Numbered from the stretch's first letter, positions 22,401 to 35,166 are shown. The stretch is DNA of 64,000 nucleotides from Halichondria panicea (GCF_963675165.1 NC_087386.1:4780169-4844168); one strand, 5' to 3'. Numbers and translations: made by a program. The notes: generated from the letters alone by a model not told the origin.

Positions 22401-25400
22401 GCTTTATATTGGTGTCTAATTGATGTAATTATGCATTGACTGGTACTATAGCTTAGCTACTTATAATTGTATTTCCGAATGCCACCAACTATATACTCTT
22501 GTCTGGCTTCCTATAGTGGATTAGCTAGACACAAGTAAATTTCTTTTGGTTAGGAAATTTCCTCAGCCTATTATACATAGATAAACGTTTCTCTATGGCC
22601 TAAGTCTGTTGAGGACTTTAATTGTGTTGAGTGCATGGGGGCTGAAGAATGTGTATAATGGTTCAATATTTTGCAGTCCCACGTCTACTATATCATCTCT
22701 ATGGTTGTCTGTATAATAGATATTCTCTGTAGGACAATGCCTACAGTTGTTGACAGTCTGTGCTAATAGCTTTTTGATTGATTAGTTCGATTACAGCTTG
22801 GATCTATAATGAATCTAATCTAGCAGCCGCTATACATTAGCTTTTAACCACTGGATAAACTTGTATATACCTTGATTCCAATGGTCAACAAAAAACCTCA
22901 GCTATAATCAAGTTTCAATCGTATAGAATACCACCTGTATAGGTGTACCGCTATCTATTGATTGTGTTCTTATATTCAGTTTGCCACCTGTAGGTGTCTG
23001 CTATTGTGTTGTTCTGCCTATTATGGCTGTTGTGTTGTTCTGCCTATATTCAGCTTGCCAACTGCATGTGTACCATGCAGCTGTTGCCATTAGTGGTGCT
23101 ACTATATATATATATATATATATAGGTGTTGTGCGTTAGGGAAATCTTTAATACTGCATGAATTTATAATACTTATATACTCCTGCTTGTAACCTATAAT
23201 GAGCAGATTCAGAATCACACACGCACACACACATGCACACCATGCAGCCGACTACTGTGACTACTGTAACCCACCCGTGGGCAGCCACATGCTGCCTCGG
23301 TTAATTAGTGGTAGATCGTATAGTATATACATGCACACTCCAATAATGCCTACAATGGTGCATGCACCAGGAACTGTGTAGTACTATACAGGCGATTGAT
23401 TGTATGGGTGATTGATCAGCCACCTTAACCCTATACTCCCTATAATATGTATTATAGCTGTACATTCTCTGAATACTTTAAAAGTGTAGCAACTACAGCC
23501 TCTATATGCCTTTATTATAGTTCATCACTGCATGGTCACTGCATGCATGTGATGCTACGTAGTATAGTTCACATACAGTACAGGATGTTTTTGTGTATAA
23601 CTACGGATAGAACATTGAAAGAATAACAAAATCCTTTACATGTGAGATCAATTTCTAGCGGCACTGTTCTGAGAATTAGGACATTCCCTCATCATGTTGG
23701 TTTTGTTCAAGTTTAATTGTTGTTCTGCGTATATAGGGTTCTGTATACTCTTGTAACCTAAATCAACTTAGTAGTATAGATACATAATTATATATACACA
23801 TGCATACTCCAATAATGCCTGAAATGGTGCATGCAGGAACTGTGGTAGCATGCTGCGCGTGTGCAATAGTATAATAATGACTCCTAATAATTCAATGATT
23901 GTTTACTGAACTGAAGTGTTATTTGAAAGTATAAGGACTGCCTTTAGGTGGTATCAGGAGTTTAGTGGTATATGTATAATTATAGGTAACAAAACTAGTA
24001 CTTGAAGTTAATTAGTCACAGCTGAGGGAAATTTCTTTCGTTTGCTAAAACAATTAGTGTGCATAATGATTACTTGTTCCTTTCACAACACGGATAGGTT
24101 AATATATAGCGAAGACCGCCTAGGTTACACCGCTTGCATAGCATAACATACGTAGTTGCATAGCATTTCATTGCCAGCTTAATGCAAACAGATGGATGAT
24201 GTGTTTGGGTTTTGTGGACAATGGTTGTCTCCCATATTTACCACATCCATGCATTCATGCTATCTCTGAGTTCATCTCATCTCAATTCATCCATCTCCCT
24301 AGTACACTATAACCTAGCAACACACATGTACTCTCACGCTTTCAGGACCTTAAAAGGAAAGAGAAGGAAGACATGCGTACGCTTGAGTCTCTGAAGGACA
24401 AGGAGAAAAGGCTAACCATAGAACTAGAGAACAAAATGTGAGTCTAAAACATTAAAATATGATTCCTTACGTATATTTTCATTTATTCTTTCATATAGCA
24501 ACACAATTCGTAGACCATACATGGGGGAAACTCCTTGCAAATAATGATACCATAATATATTATAGCGCGAAATTGTCTAAGGCACCGTTAGCTAATTGCT
24601 AACCCACGAAATTAAGCCCCTCGAAAATTTTGCGCTATACGGTAGAACTATATACAACACAAAACAAAGTTTTGTAAATATATAATAATTATGTCATCAT
24701 GATTATATCATCATTCAGGAAGGAATACAAAAGTCGTCCGAACTGCCCCAGCTCTTCTGGGACGGTTCTTACCTCAGTCCCTCAAGTCCCTTCTCCTGGA
24801 TCCTTCTTTCCCCCTCCCATCTCTGGTTCGTGGTTTCCAGCTGTGCCAGGCAATAACATACCAAGGCCTATAGGTGAGTTCTGTATAATTATACTACTAT
24901 AAGTCTGGCTTCGTCCCAAAAGCTTAGATTCTAAACTTCTCATACTGATTCATGCAAAAGGGTTGACAAATGAGCTGCATGCATGCAAACAGTATAGTGT
25001 TACATCTGGAGATGGGTCATGGCTTCTTGGGATGCTAGCTGTAATGCGCTGAACCAGAAAACCCCTACATATGTTCACCATGCATGGAGCATGTGTGCTT
25101 TAGGGTGGATGACTGATCGTTATCAAATGCATATGTTGTTAATTGCCGCTATAATTGAATTTTGAGTAGTGGAAGGGTGGCTAACCACCGTAACCACAGG
25201 TACACACCCTGCATGAATCGTGCATATATATATATAGTGATTCCCGTAATCTTTTGGCATGCATAAAAAATGTGTGCAAAGTATTATCATTATTGCGAAG
25301 TATGATCATTATAATTATTGGTGTTCATATCACCTCGATCAGAAACGTCATATTGTACTTTTATCTTATCTTCGTACAGAAATACCGCCAGTCTCACATA

Positions 25401-26371
25401 TGAACTCTCCACCAGTTATCTTCTCCCCATGGCCCAGCCATTGTCGCTTTGGAGTACCCACTTACTTTCCCCCTCCGATTTCGCAATCTCTTTTTCCTTT
25501 CGGAAACTCAAGATTTACTCCCTTGATATTCCAGTACCCCCTTCGACCAACCGCACTCTCCATGCCCCTCACACCTTCCCATCCCACATTCACTGTACAC
25601 AATAGCTTCCCTATGATGCAAGGAATGGTCCCTCAACAACTACCACAAGCTGACGAATCGCATCGAATGGTCACAATTGTATCTCCAAGAGCACAGGCCT
25701 ATCCTCAGTCATCTGCTTACGCTAGAGAATATTCACAATCAGAGGTTCCTCTAGAGAGAGAAAGAACATGTTTTACGGAGAGCGATTTGTTTGAAGCCGA
25801 AAACAGCAGAGAGTCTTACTCACACAACAATACCAGTTCAAAAAACGGAGGAGAATCAGCTGATACAGAATGCAGATCTTCCAGTGTACTTCATTACACT
25901 ACTTCAGCTGATTCAACGAGGAAGCCTGCAACACTGACAGATCGCAATACAATTCTTTGTCAGGAGCAAGAGAGCTTTCCCCATGACTCGCTTCTAACTT
26001 TCAATATTGTTCATCCACCTCCATCACTGCATCGGCCAATCACAATGTCCACGTATACCAACCACAACAAAGCTCAACGTGTGCAAAAAACGATGCCACC
26101 TTTATTACGGATTGACAGCGACAGTGAACTAGGAATAATACAGAAATCCATGCAAGGTGAAAAGTCGAAAATAGAATTGAGAGCACATACGAAAGCCTCA
26201 AAGTTTTCTCAGATTCACAATTCCGAGCTCGTCACAGTACAGTACTGCAAAAATCCTCACTACAATAGGATATCTTCTTTGAAAAAGATCATGCGAAAGA
26301 GAAGGAAAACTAGCACTAGTGACTCTGAGACCAGTGATGAAGAAAGTGAACTATTGACCGCTTATAATTAA
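19481..26371 (+). CDS. MNT-like: MNT/MXD-like Max-network repressor (SID + bHLH-leucine zipper)
   Basis: Six coding exons: 19481-19715, 20197-20419, 21086-21194, 24346-24437, 24719-24873, 25380-26371. All phases agree (1806 nt, 601 aa plus stop). Residues 12-23 read VCLILQAAQYLE, like the Sin3-interaction helix of MXD/MNT proteins. An acidic stretch follows (about 79-90), then a basic helix with HNENERYRRKEL from residue 146. His, Glu and Arg at basic positions 5, 9 and 13 mark a class-B CACGTG binder. The second helix ends at 189 and a zipper begins DLKRKEKE, as in MNT. The C-terminal 330 residues are Pro/Ser-rich and end with a basic KKIMRKRRK patch and an acidic tail. MXD/MNT proteins pair with MAX and recruit SIN3-HDAC to E-boxes. 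The ATG chosen places the SID near the N terminus; an in-frame ATG lies upstream at 19424, but an acceptor-like CAG near 19440 suggests that is intron or UTR. Confidence 0.85.
20083..20196 (+). repeat. (CA)n/(CACG) microsatellite ending at an exon acceptor
   Basis: About 110 bp of CA-rich repeat runs directly into the ...ACACAG acceptor of MNT-like exon 2 (exon starts 20197). There is no ordinary T-rich pyrimidine tract; the repeat itself occupies that position. Confidence 0.85.
21798..22235 (+). CDS. 3' end of an unidentified gene inside intron 3 of the MNT-like gene
   Basis: Two exons fit together: 21798-21992 (acceptor CTCGCAG, donor GTAAGT, ends in phase 2) and 22115-22235 (acceptor TTCACAG, stop TAA), followed by AATAAA at 22278-22283. 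They encode about 105 residues, including KLAIMIKQLPSGG, KYHIEYHVAML and a strand-rich C terminus ending VELLIYPSLS. The incoming phase (2) does not match the outgoing phase of MNT exon 3 (0), so it is not an alternative MNT tail by simple splicing. I do not recognise the family; the alternating hydrophobic pattern suggests a compact alpha/beta domain. Upstream exons were not located; it could be a stranded gene fragment. Confidence 0.45.
24548..24644. mobile_element. CGTATAGCG-type MITE, short derivative (copy 2)
   Basis: Counterpart of 2787-2897, ending CGCTATACGGTA; intron 4 of the MNT-like gene. Confidence 0.6.
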
Positions 26372-26524
26372 TTAGTGACCTCATTTCATTTTCAAAGTCG
26401 TTCTAAGACTGTCTGCCACCCACCCCAGCTGAAGAAGGCACTATACCTAATCACTACCTACATAGTTATTGCAGGTTCACATCTGTTCAGAATTCTATCA
26501 CTGCTGTAACTTTTCCCAATGATT

Positions 26525-26530
26525 AATAAA
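26525..26530 (+). terminator. Poly(A) signal AATAAA, MNT-like copy 2
   Basis: Canonical AATAAA about 155 bp after the stop codon at 26371, at the same place as in copy 1. Confidence 0.6.
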
Positions 26531-27253
26531 ATATATTATTATATTCTGTGGTTAAATTAATGATGATAAAATATGCATGATTGTAATAAATAATTGTAGC
26601 AAAAAACAGCCATAATTATTGCATGAATAAGTTTCCAGTAATTGCAGTTTGTTTTTTTCATCGAGGCCGACAGAGGGAGGGGTCAATAACCTGGATGTAG
26701 TAAAAAATATAATACAGCAATTAATGACACGTTTTTATACGACCAACATGCACTGGGCCATGGCTATATACATGCAAAATTATCATGGTACTGGAAGGCT
26801 TCGGTAATTCTAATGTGGGCATATCAGTTTGGCCATAATTATTATTATATAGCCTACAGAGGAAAAACATCCTTAATGTGTGTGAGTGCAGTATAATCCT
26901 ATGGATGTAGGTATTGTGTGCATGTGCACAGAATGCTGCGTGAACAAGTCATAATTACCCCGTGCGTGCGCACCAAGTGATTAGTGTGTGTGTGTCGGTT
27001 TGTGAATGTGTGTGGATATAAAAATGAGCTGTTTGAGTGAACTAGATACTTTCATGAACTGCTTTAACTGAGACAGTGGTTGAAGAAATAGTAGAAACTT
27101 GTAGGCAATCTTCGAAGGCGACAAAATACACTGTTTTTTCTAATCGATGCTTTCTAGATTCACGGTCATTCAATCCTAACATTAAGATTGTTACGGTGAA
27201 AAGTTATAACCTGTTTGCTGCTGTGCTCAACGCACGGGGCAAATGCTCTATGA

Positions 27254-27293
27254 GCATCTTGTTAAGACCCTTATAAGGATCTTAACAAGATGC
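27254..27293. repeat. 40-bp near-perfect palindrome (copy 2)
   Basis: Same palindrome as 5501-5540, unchanged. Confidence 0.9.
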
Positions 27294-27426
27294 TTATACA
27301 CATGTAAGAGCATTCAATGTAAGAGCACATGCAGGTTTATCTGATTACAGGAGTCATAACAAACCACCCACAAGAAGCATGTACATGTACTAACTACACC
27401 TATATGTATTGTAGCAAATACATGTA

Positions 27427-27548
27427 TAGCCTCGTTCCCAGGCCGAGTTGTCTCCAAAATTACGCTATAAATTGTCAGTTGGCGACCTATAATTATAGCT
27501 GGGAACGAAAACTGGCGACCTAGCGTTATTTTGGAGACAACGAGGCTA
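27427..27548. mobile_element. TAGCCTCG MITE (copy 2)
   Basis: Counterpart of 5675-5811; the right arm has lost about a dozen bases, so the inverted repeat is shortened. Confidence 0.8.
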
Positions 27549-28541
27549 TAAATACACATGTAGCAAAGGGAAGAACAGCAACTCCAGCATGGAGTTGCCT
27601 TAATTGGCCAGACCAAAAATTTCGAGGTAGCCAACCCTGCATGCGTGATAAAGATACGTTAAAGTGGACAACACTTCTGCTGGGACTTTTAAGAGAAGAA
27701 CTTCAAAGAGTGTTATCAATTAAGGCATGCATAAGTCCATATTTTAGACTCACCTTTAGGAGTTATTCTATTGAATGTGTGTGTTTGGTGTGCGTACGCA
27801 AGCGTGTGTATATGGTAATGCTAAACTCATGATATACCGCATAAGTATATATTGCATGTGCACACATGATTAGGAGCTAGTCAAAACAATAAAACAATGG
27901 AGGAAAGGTCACCAAGAACGGCAACCTTAACTAGAGCACTGCATGAAGTACTAAAACCTTGACCAGAAGTGTCATTATTTTATCAAAAATAGAAGGAGCG
28001 GCATAAAATCAGCAGTATACATTGCTATACAAAGCCAATCAAATTAAGATTGCAGTTTACTGATGTGAAACTCACTGTGATAAGGCGTTGTGGTAGGCCA
28101 TAAAATGCCTCTAATCAAACCTGTATGTGGCTAGCCTATAAAAGCTAGCACTTCTGTAGGTAACGTGCAAGTTCAAGCTTCTTAGCCTTTGCTCGCTTCT
28201 ATTCAACAAGAAATTACTTGGCTATATATTGATGCTGCAAACACAACCCTTCGGCATCCAGGTGAGAAGACTCAAGACAGACACCTCAGCGAACTACTAT
28301 CATCGGCGACCGTCTACGCGACTCGGTTAATAAAATGTGCACTGTATGGGTACGCAACTGGCACTCAGAGCTAAGAACTATACTGAGTGGGCCAGCAATG
28401 ATTATAGGGCAAAAGATCTATTTAGCAATCTTTACAACAGGTTAATTGGTACTACATATACACATGGGGACCTGGTGGTTGCCATAATTTTGTTTTACCA
28501 CACATGACTTTATCAGCAGGATGTGGTCAAGGTGGGTTAAG

Positions 28542-28752
28542 TATGGTAATAGCGTGTAATTTTCGTGGGGCAAAATATTCGTGGTTTTCGTGGTTGGAGG
28601 TCTGACCACGAATATTTTACCCACGAATGAAGCGACCTTGCCTACCTTTACCTGCAGTGCAAGCTCCAACCACGAAAATATTACCCACGAAATGTCTCAA
28701 TATTGCTGAACCACGAATATTTTCTCCCCCGAAAATTACCCGCTATACGGTA
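28542..28752. mobile_element. CGTATAGCG-type MITE (copy 2)
   Basis: Counterpart of 7844-8053 with a slightly altered left end (TATGGTAATAGCGTG). Confidence 0.8.
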
Positions 28753-28917
28753 AATGGGTAAGAGCTGAACACCAGTTTCTAAGCAATACATCAGCACAAA
28801 GGCTCTCGGACTATATAACTGGGGCAGGGTGTAGTGTACGTGTATAGTGTGCATGGATGTGTATTGTGTAGGGTGTAGGGTTACTTTGGACATGTACGAA
28901 TCACTACAAGTTCAGTG

Positions 28918-29560
28918 TTCATTTCTGGTCAGGTAATTTTTTTTCTTAATAGGGAGTCATAGTCCCTATTCCAAAGTTTTGTGCACATTTTAAGGGCAAA
29001 CTTTTGTACTTCTTCTATTTTGTGAGAATTTGTTTTTTGGTGTGGATCCCAAACAGGGGCAGCATATTCCAGTTTTTTGATCTCACAAGTGAGATGTAGA
29101 GTTGTCTTAAACATTCTAGTGACAAGTGGCCATAGAACTGTCGGTAAATTATACCAACCTACTTGCAGGCATTTCTGCACATTCCTTCTATATGTGTTTT
29201 GACCATGAGAGGTCATGAGAGATCCACACGCCAAGAGGTCATGAGAGATCCACACGCCAAGGTACTTGTAGTGGTCAACTTTAAGTAGGGGACGTCCACT
29301 GATATTGAGACACATGTTGGGAAGTGGTGGGTTGAATTTTCTTGATATAGTCATGTATTTACACTTGCTTTAATTGGTTAAAAAAGAGTACATTTGTTTC
29401 AGACCATGCTTGGAGTTGGTTAATATCTCCTTGCAATTTTAGATAATCTTCAGGAGATTGAATAGGATGGTAAAGAAGATCATCAGCATAGAGCAAGAGA
29501 CTTCCTTCATTTTGATGTAGATCAATGTCATTTATAACATGCAGACACAGTACATCGAAC
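28918..29560 (-). pseudogene. CR1-like non-LTR reverse-transcriptase fragment (copy 2)
   Basis: Counterpart of 8220-8880; the 141-codon frame 28929-29354 is less broken than in copy 1. It retains YADD (LLYADDLLYHP) and VWDPHQKTNSHKIEEVQKF. Upstream of the YADD region only the end of the preceding strand (VINDIDL) remains, the usual 5' truncation. Confidence 0.85.
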
Positions 29561-29591
29561 TTGTAGTGATTTGTTGTAGTGATTCGTAGCG

Positions 29592-29720
29592 GTGTCCGAA
29601 CCTCCTCTGGGTGTAGTTCAGTGTATATTAGTTCAGTGTCCGAACCTCCTCTGGATGTAGTTCAGTATATATTAGTTCAGTGTCCGAACCTCCTCTGGGT
29701 ATAGTTCAGTGTATATTTGA
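29592..29720 (+). repeat. Short tandem repeat, three units (copy 2)
   Basis: Three about 45-bp units with GTCCGAACCTCCTCTGG; see 8905-9000 for the two-unit version. Confidence 0.85.
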
Positions 29721-31034
29721 GATTAGTGTATATTTGTAACATTTCATAACGTGCAGACACAGTAAATTGAATTTGCAGTGATTCATATATACCACATGTT
29801 TGACCTTCTCTGCACATGTGTGTAGAACTGGGTGTTATAATCATGTGCAGAAGAGGTCACATGCAGTAGGAATCACTATAGTGTTTTCCAGCAACCTTAA
29901 TGCCAGGGCTGAACTTTTAGTGATTCTTATGGCCTCAAAATCAGAAAAAGTATACAGCACATGGTGTGTGTGCAAATGAGGTTGGACTATAGGGTTATTT
30001 GCTCAGGTTACCATACAACTTACCTCTGGCTTTACTGAGCTTATAATATCTGGTTAGCTGTGTGGATTAGCAAGGGTTAGCGGTAATGTATCTAGCTTGC
30101 ATAGGAATCTAGTAAAAAGTATATGCACTGAAAACAGAATGGAGGAGATTGCTGGGGATCATGCGCAGGTTGGTTAATGAAAGCTATACTACTAGTATAA
30201 GTAGCTAGAGAGTCACAGAAAGTTTGCCTCCTAGTCTCCAATGACTATTAAAAACCAGCTAGAAGTAATCATTAATTGTCAACAAGTTCAGCTAAAATAG
30301 TAGTACATGGGTATAACCTTCTGGTGTGTGTGTGTACAGAGTAGATGTAAAGTAGATAAGGTTACCACAAACACAGCAAATGTGCTTACTCTGCCACATC
30401 TTGCTACCACAGACAAGTGCATGGCCCCAGTCTAACAGCCACCAGCCATGCTAGCTATTGAGCCACCACATGAATCTAATTCCCACCACTTCTGAGAAAG
30501 GTGAAGTCTAGGAAAGCATGCAATGAGTACACCCCCCTCCCCCCAAAAGGTGAGCTACATGGCAGTAAGGGCCAGGGATCCAGCATCAACTAGTGACCCT
30601 CCCACTAGTATACACATGTACCACCACAGTAACAAAACCTAAATGCTAACCCTATAACCCTAACATTGTGGACTGCCTTTCAATGACACCTCATAATTAT
30701 AGTACGTATATAGGGATAATCAATTGCAAGAAGCACAGAAATTGCCTCTGAAACTAGACACTTTCCAGGTCAATTGTAATGAACTGAGGCCATCACTATA
30801 AGAGAACTCACAAGAACTCACAACCAACTGCACACCAATAAGACCCTCCTGAAAGGACACATCTGCTGAAGCCATAGCTACCTTACCTTACCTATATGAT
30901 ATACTTACCTGTACTACAATAACGTTAAACAAGTAGCAAACGATAAGCTCTGATCCGGACCATAATATATTACCTTGATGTATACCTGTGTCTGTGCGTG
31001 TGTAATGGGTGTGCTGCTTAATTAACTTTCAACG

Positions 31035-31265
31035 TACCGTATAGCGCGAAATTTTCGAGGGGCTTAATTTTCACGGATTTCGTGGGTTACCAATCCTACA
31101 TGAAAATTAAGTCCACGAAAATAGTTCTAATTATCTGCGTTTATTAAAGGCGTGGCTTCCGGTAAGCAGTCAAGCCCAGTCATTCCGCAAAGATTGTGCA
31201 ACGAAATGCTTTTAGAGGCCAATCCACGAAATATAAGTGCCTCGAAAATTTCGCGCTATACGGTA
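31035..31265. mobile_element. CGTATAGCG-type MITE, GCGAAATTTTCGAGG subfamily (copy 2)
   Basis: Counterpart of 10862-11096 with intact TACCGTATAGCGCGAAATTT ends. Confidence 0.85.
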
Positions 31266-33585
31266 TATAGAATGAAGCTAATCTTGGCCGATCTTACACT
31301 GATTGTATAGTCATACTGACAAACATACAATCCGACACGTAGCAAGTGCAGCTTAGTTCAAGCAAATAATGCCTAGCACAGTTTGTCAAACTACCTGTAA
31401 GGATTATCTAGATACATCCTTAATTGTTCTATAGTAGGATCAAAAGTCTTACTAGGCATATGAATACATATAATGTTTATTGTGCATAAAATACAAAACT
31501 ACAATAGTAGCATGCTCCAGTGCAACACGTGTATATTTGTGTATATTTGGCCATGCTGGGCAATATTTAAACGTATACTCACATCATAAATTCATATTCC
31601 CACTGGTATAGTCAGTAAGCATTGTGCACACCCTGTGATGCTAAGTAACATATTATCACTTAAGCAACATATCACCTACCACATACTATAATTATATCAG
31701 GTGTCAATTGGTTAGAGTAATTAGGTTGCATGCATGGGTTAGCACATACCCAGAGTGTTATAGTACAAGAATCAATATAGGATCCCTACATATCCAGAGG
31801 AGGTATACGACAGGTAATTAGTCTTTTATTGCTCTAATTATCCACCTGTCGGACATCCTCTGCTACATACCTATACAATACACCAAACCCATCTTCATTA
31901 CCAAATGCACAATTCTATGTGCACAGCTTCTGAGGAAGGTGGGGTATATAGGGGGAGGGAAGGGAGTTACTAAGAATAGAGCAAAATTCTACCTTATTCA
32001 AACACCGAGGTGTTCGCTTGCGGTATGTTTTGTTTTGCTCTAAGTGCTATGGAAGAGCTTAATGGAAACAGAAGTCTGATGGAGAACATATGAAAATTCA
32101 TGGGTATTATGTTATATAATAAAAGTGGGGCCACTGCTTAATGGTGAAATGCTATAAACATAATTTAGTCCTTCGAAAATTACCTGCTATACGACACATG
32201 GATTGTTTATCCTACTGGCCCTAATGACCCTTACAAGCTGGTAAACAAAAAATTGGCACAAAGCGTATATGGCTTGTATTACAGTAATGGGAACTAATAA
32301 ATAGTCAACTGCATGTGTGCATGTAACACTATGGGAACCAAATAAAATAGTTCACTGCATGTAACACATTATGAATGTTTCACCATTGAGTATACAAGTT
32401 ACCACAGTGGTATAATATTAGATTTGCGCACTGATAACTGAAACCCTGAAGTGGCTGCCATCAAATTACTCAAGTCATTCCAGAGAACCACAATCAAGTT
32501 TAACTGGCCTTGGGACTATTAGAGCTATGAATTTCACAAGAGAACCACAATCAATGGCCTTGGGACTATGAATTTCACAACTAAACAAATAACCCAGGCG
32601 CATGGCATGTAGGAAGTAACCTCACCACATGAAATTTAATTATACCATGGTGTATTATGTTCAAGGCTAAAAAACTTACTTGCATGCATGCATGCACGTT
32701 GACAAGCTAGCTACAAAATTGAAGGCAGCCTAAATAGACTCTGCATGTGAACTACAAATTAAGCTAGCAAAATTGTATTCATGTGAACTGGCGATGCTGT
32801 ATGGGGAAATATAATTAGTTTCTTTTCTTAAACCGCTGTGCATATATAATTATTATAGTGCCGCTGACCTAAAACTACAGTATGCTGTTCTCAAAGCTGT
32901 GCATGCTGCGGCTTGCATTTGTTCAGCAAACTGAATTACAACACCTATACTTATAAATATTCTTCACATATTAACTTGTTCTATACATGCTATAAATCAC
33001 GCGGAGGGATTAGCACTTCAATGCTCTGGCTCTATAGTCTGCCAGTAACTTGTATATAAGCTCGTCACATTAATTTTACGGGCTCAACAATAGATACTAT
33101 ACAGACTTCTGCCAGGCTATCCTGAAAACTATGGACAGATATAAATTTAGTGTATAGATCTACCATGAAGTGATCCAAGTAGATCTATATAGATCTAACT
33201 CACTTTTACATCACAAATTGGCAGCCTCACAGCTAGCTGCATGTGGTCAGTATGATCAAATAGACTGTATATCCAATGACCCTTTTTGTTGTTGTGGGAG
33301 TAGAATGGGTAAAGATGCTTGCTGAGAGTTGTGACTTCTGAGCTCTGAATGTGGTAGTAGCCACAAACAAGACAGCACCACTATATACACCTATATTAAA
33401 TCTATAACCTATATAGACATTGGCCATTTCATACAACTGTTACAGCAATCCAATCGTGACATTCAGTCTGCATGTTGAACTCATCCATGCATGTACACAG
33501 ATTAGATTTTTGCTCGGTTTTATTCGACAATGAAACAAAATCTGCCAAATTTAAAACTACTATCTTGTTGTGTTGAGGCTACATA

Positions 33586-33649
33586 TATATCCATGGTACA
33601 AACACAGTACTATCGCTAGTACTAGTACTGTGTTTGTACCATGGATATA
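33586..33649. repeat. Perfect 26-bp inverted repeat (copy 2)
   Basis: Counterpart of 13448-13513 with a loop two bases shorter; the arms remain perfectly complementary. Confidence 0.9.
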
Positions 33650-34025
33650 AAATTTTCCAATGTTGAGAATGAATCAATCTGTGAGATACATTTAAGTACA
33701 ACTATACTCACATCTACTCGATGCACTGTATATAACCCATGGCCAGCCCAAGAAAAAATAACGAATATTTTACTCCACAAAAATGACCCGCTATACGATT
33801 ATGCTGTGGATCCGATCCACAGCATAATCGTATAGCGGGTAATTTTCGACAACACTGTTAATTATGAACCTAATAGCTATAATTATACAAATGCACAACC
33901 CACCTAATTCATGCATGTCTAGTAGATGGAGAGTGTTCCCATGCAATGAAAACATTAATACCCCGAATGTAAATTACCTGTGGGGTGAGAGGGAAATTTT
34001 GCCACAAAATCTTTTGCTTCAATAA

Positions 34026-34386
34026 GGCCACTTTTAGTTGCATACTTGTTTCAGATGAGAATACTAGCTCAACCCGATGAGGGAGGGAGGTCTTCATTAC
34101 CCATTATCCCATTATTTGATGACATCATATCCTAACTGACGAAAATACACAAAAGGACGGAGTCTGAACATAAAATAGTTAAAAAATTTTTACGGACTGG
34201 ATTTTTGGTGCACAATGCAACTTGCACATGCATGGCACATGGTAAAATAATGCAATGTCAGCAAAAAAAAGGACTTTGACCTCAAATAATGGCTGACATC
34301 AGCAATAATGACTTAATTGAGGAGGTGAGCAAAACGAGGAGGGAGGTAATTGATCTGAAACAAGTATGCAACTAATAACAGTGGCC
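34026..34386. repeat. Inverted repeat spanning the right edge of copy 2
   Basis: GGCCACTTTTAGTTGCATAC... at 34026-34056 recurs inverted at 34353-34386 (GATCTGAAACAAGTATGCAA...GGCC). The second arm lies just beyond the point (34326) where homology to copy 1 stops. Confidence 0.85.
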
Positions 34387-35166
34387 TAAGTGTATACGTA
34401 GGAACTGCAGATTACAGAATTCTTTAATCTTGCTCCTGATATAAAGCGTGAATGCAAGGAACGTCCCTAAAACAAGCTAGCCATTAGCTAGTTATAAACA
34501 TGCATATAGGCTATACTAGTTTTTAATTATGCACATGCATTCAGACACACAACATTTCTCATGCAGTATAACACAAGCTGGAAAATCTGTAACAAATTAA
34601 AGTATACCTATAGGACACACATCGATTCTGTTATAACCCTATACTCTTATAAATGAAGAGTAGACAGTCAATGATGACTGTCAACTTTCTACTCTGCAGT
34701 TTGTTGTAGTGTTGCATGGAATGGGTAAAGATGCTTGCTGACAGTTGTGACTTATGAGCTCTGAATATGTGCATTCATTCCTCATGCCCACTACCTAAAG
34801 TGTCAAACATGACAGCCACTATAATTATGGTTGCATTTATCGTTTGAGTCAGTCTTCCTCCGTTGGTGTACAGCACATATAAATACACATTTATACTTAA
34901 TTAAGGCGTTACCAAGGGCGTATGAAGAGCCCTTGGCGTTACATATATACCTCTATATAGAAAGTACACCGCCCCCTGCACATTAATAGTCACACAAGGT
35001 TATAGTTACAACAATACACATGTATAATTATAGTACATAGCCATAAAAGAATGGTCTAAAAGTTAATAAAAACCTGTTAGGTAGTGCTCAACACTTCAAA
35101 TTCTCAAGCATAAAAAAAATAACAACACTGTTTGTACAGTCATGTACATGTACCTTCACAAACATT
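34387..35166. other. Region between the duplication and the JIP-like 3' end
   Basis: No coding frame. It contains a small hairpin near 34645-34690 (GAAGAGTAGACAGTC/GACTGTCAACTTTCTACTC) and a 60-bp block (34717-34770) resembling 13165-13220; the JIP-like 3' UTR lies at the right end. Confidence 0.45.
34907..34943. repeat. Hairpin
   Basis: GCGTTACCAAGGGC and GCCCTTGGCGTTAC-type arms around GTATGAAGA; a short imperfect hairpin between the duplication and the JIP-like 3' end. Confidence 0.6.

Larger units (their letters stand above)
22324..34326 (+). repeat. Large direct duplication, copy 2
   Basis: Second copy of the segment at 1-14178. It contains exons 4-6 of the complete MNT-like gene, the repeat-rich DNA downstream of it, the CR1-like fragment and the MITEs, but lacks the three large insertions of copy 1, so it shows the empty sites. 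It has one extra unit of a short tandem repeat near 29592-29720. Homology to copy 1 stops at 34326; the following bases are partly an inverted copy of sequence about 300 bp upstream. Confidence 0.95.
29890..34326. other. Gene-free part of copy 2
   Basis: Counterpart of 9623-14178 with the same MITE, hairpins and palindromes; no credible exon. Confidence 0.5.

Noticed and set aside
27076..27276. 66-codon frame in copy 2
   Set aside because: The start is lost in copy 1 through an A-run change, and the region is a dispersed repeat.
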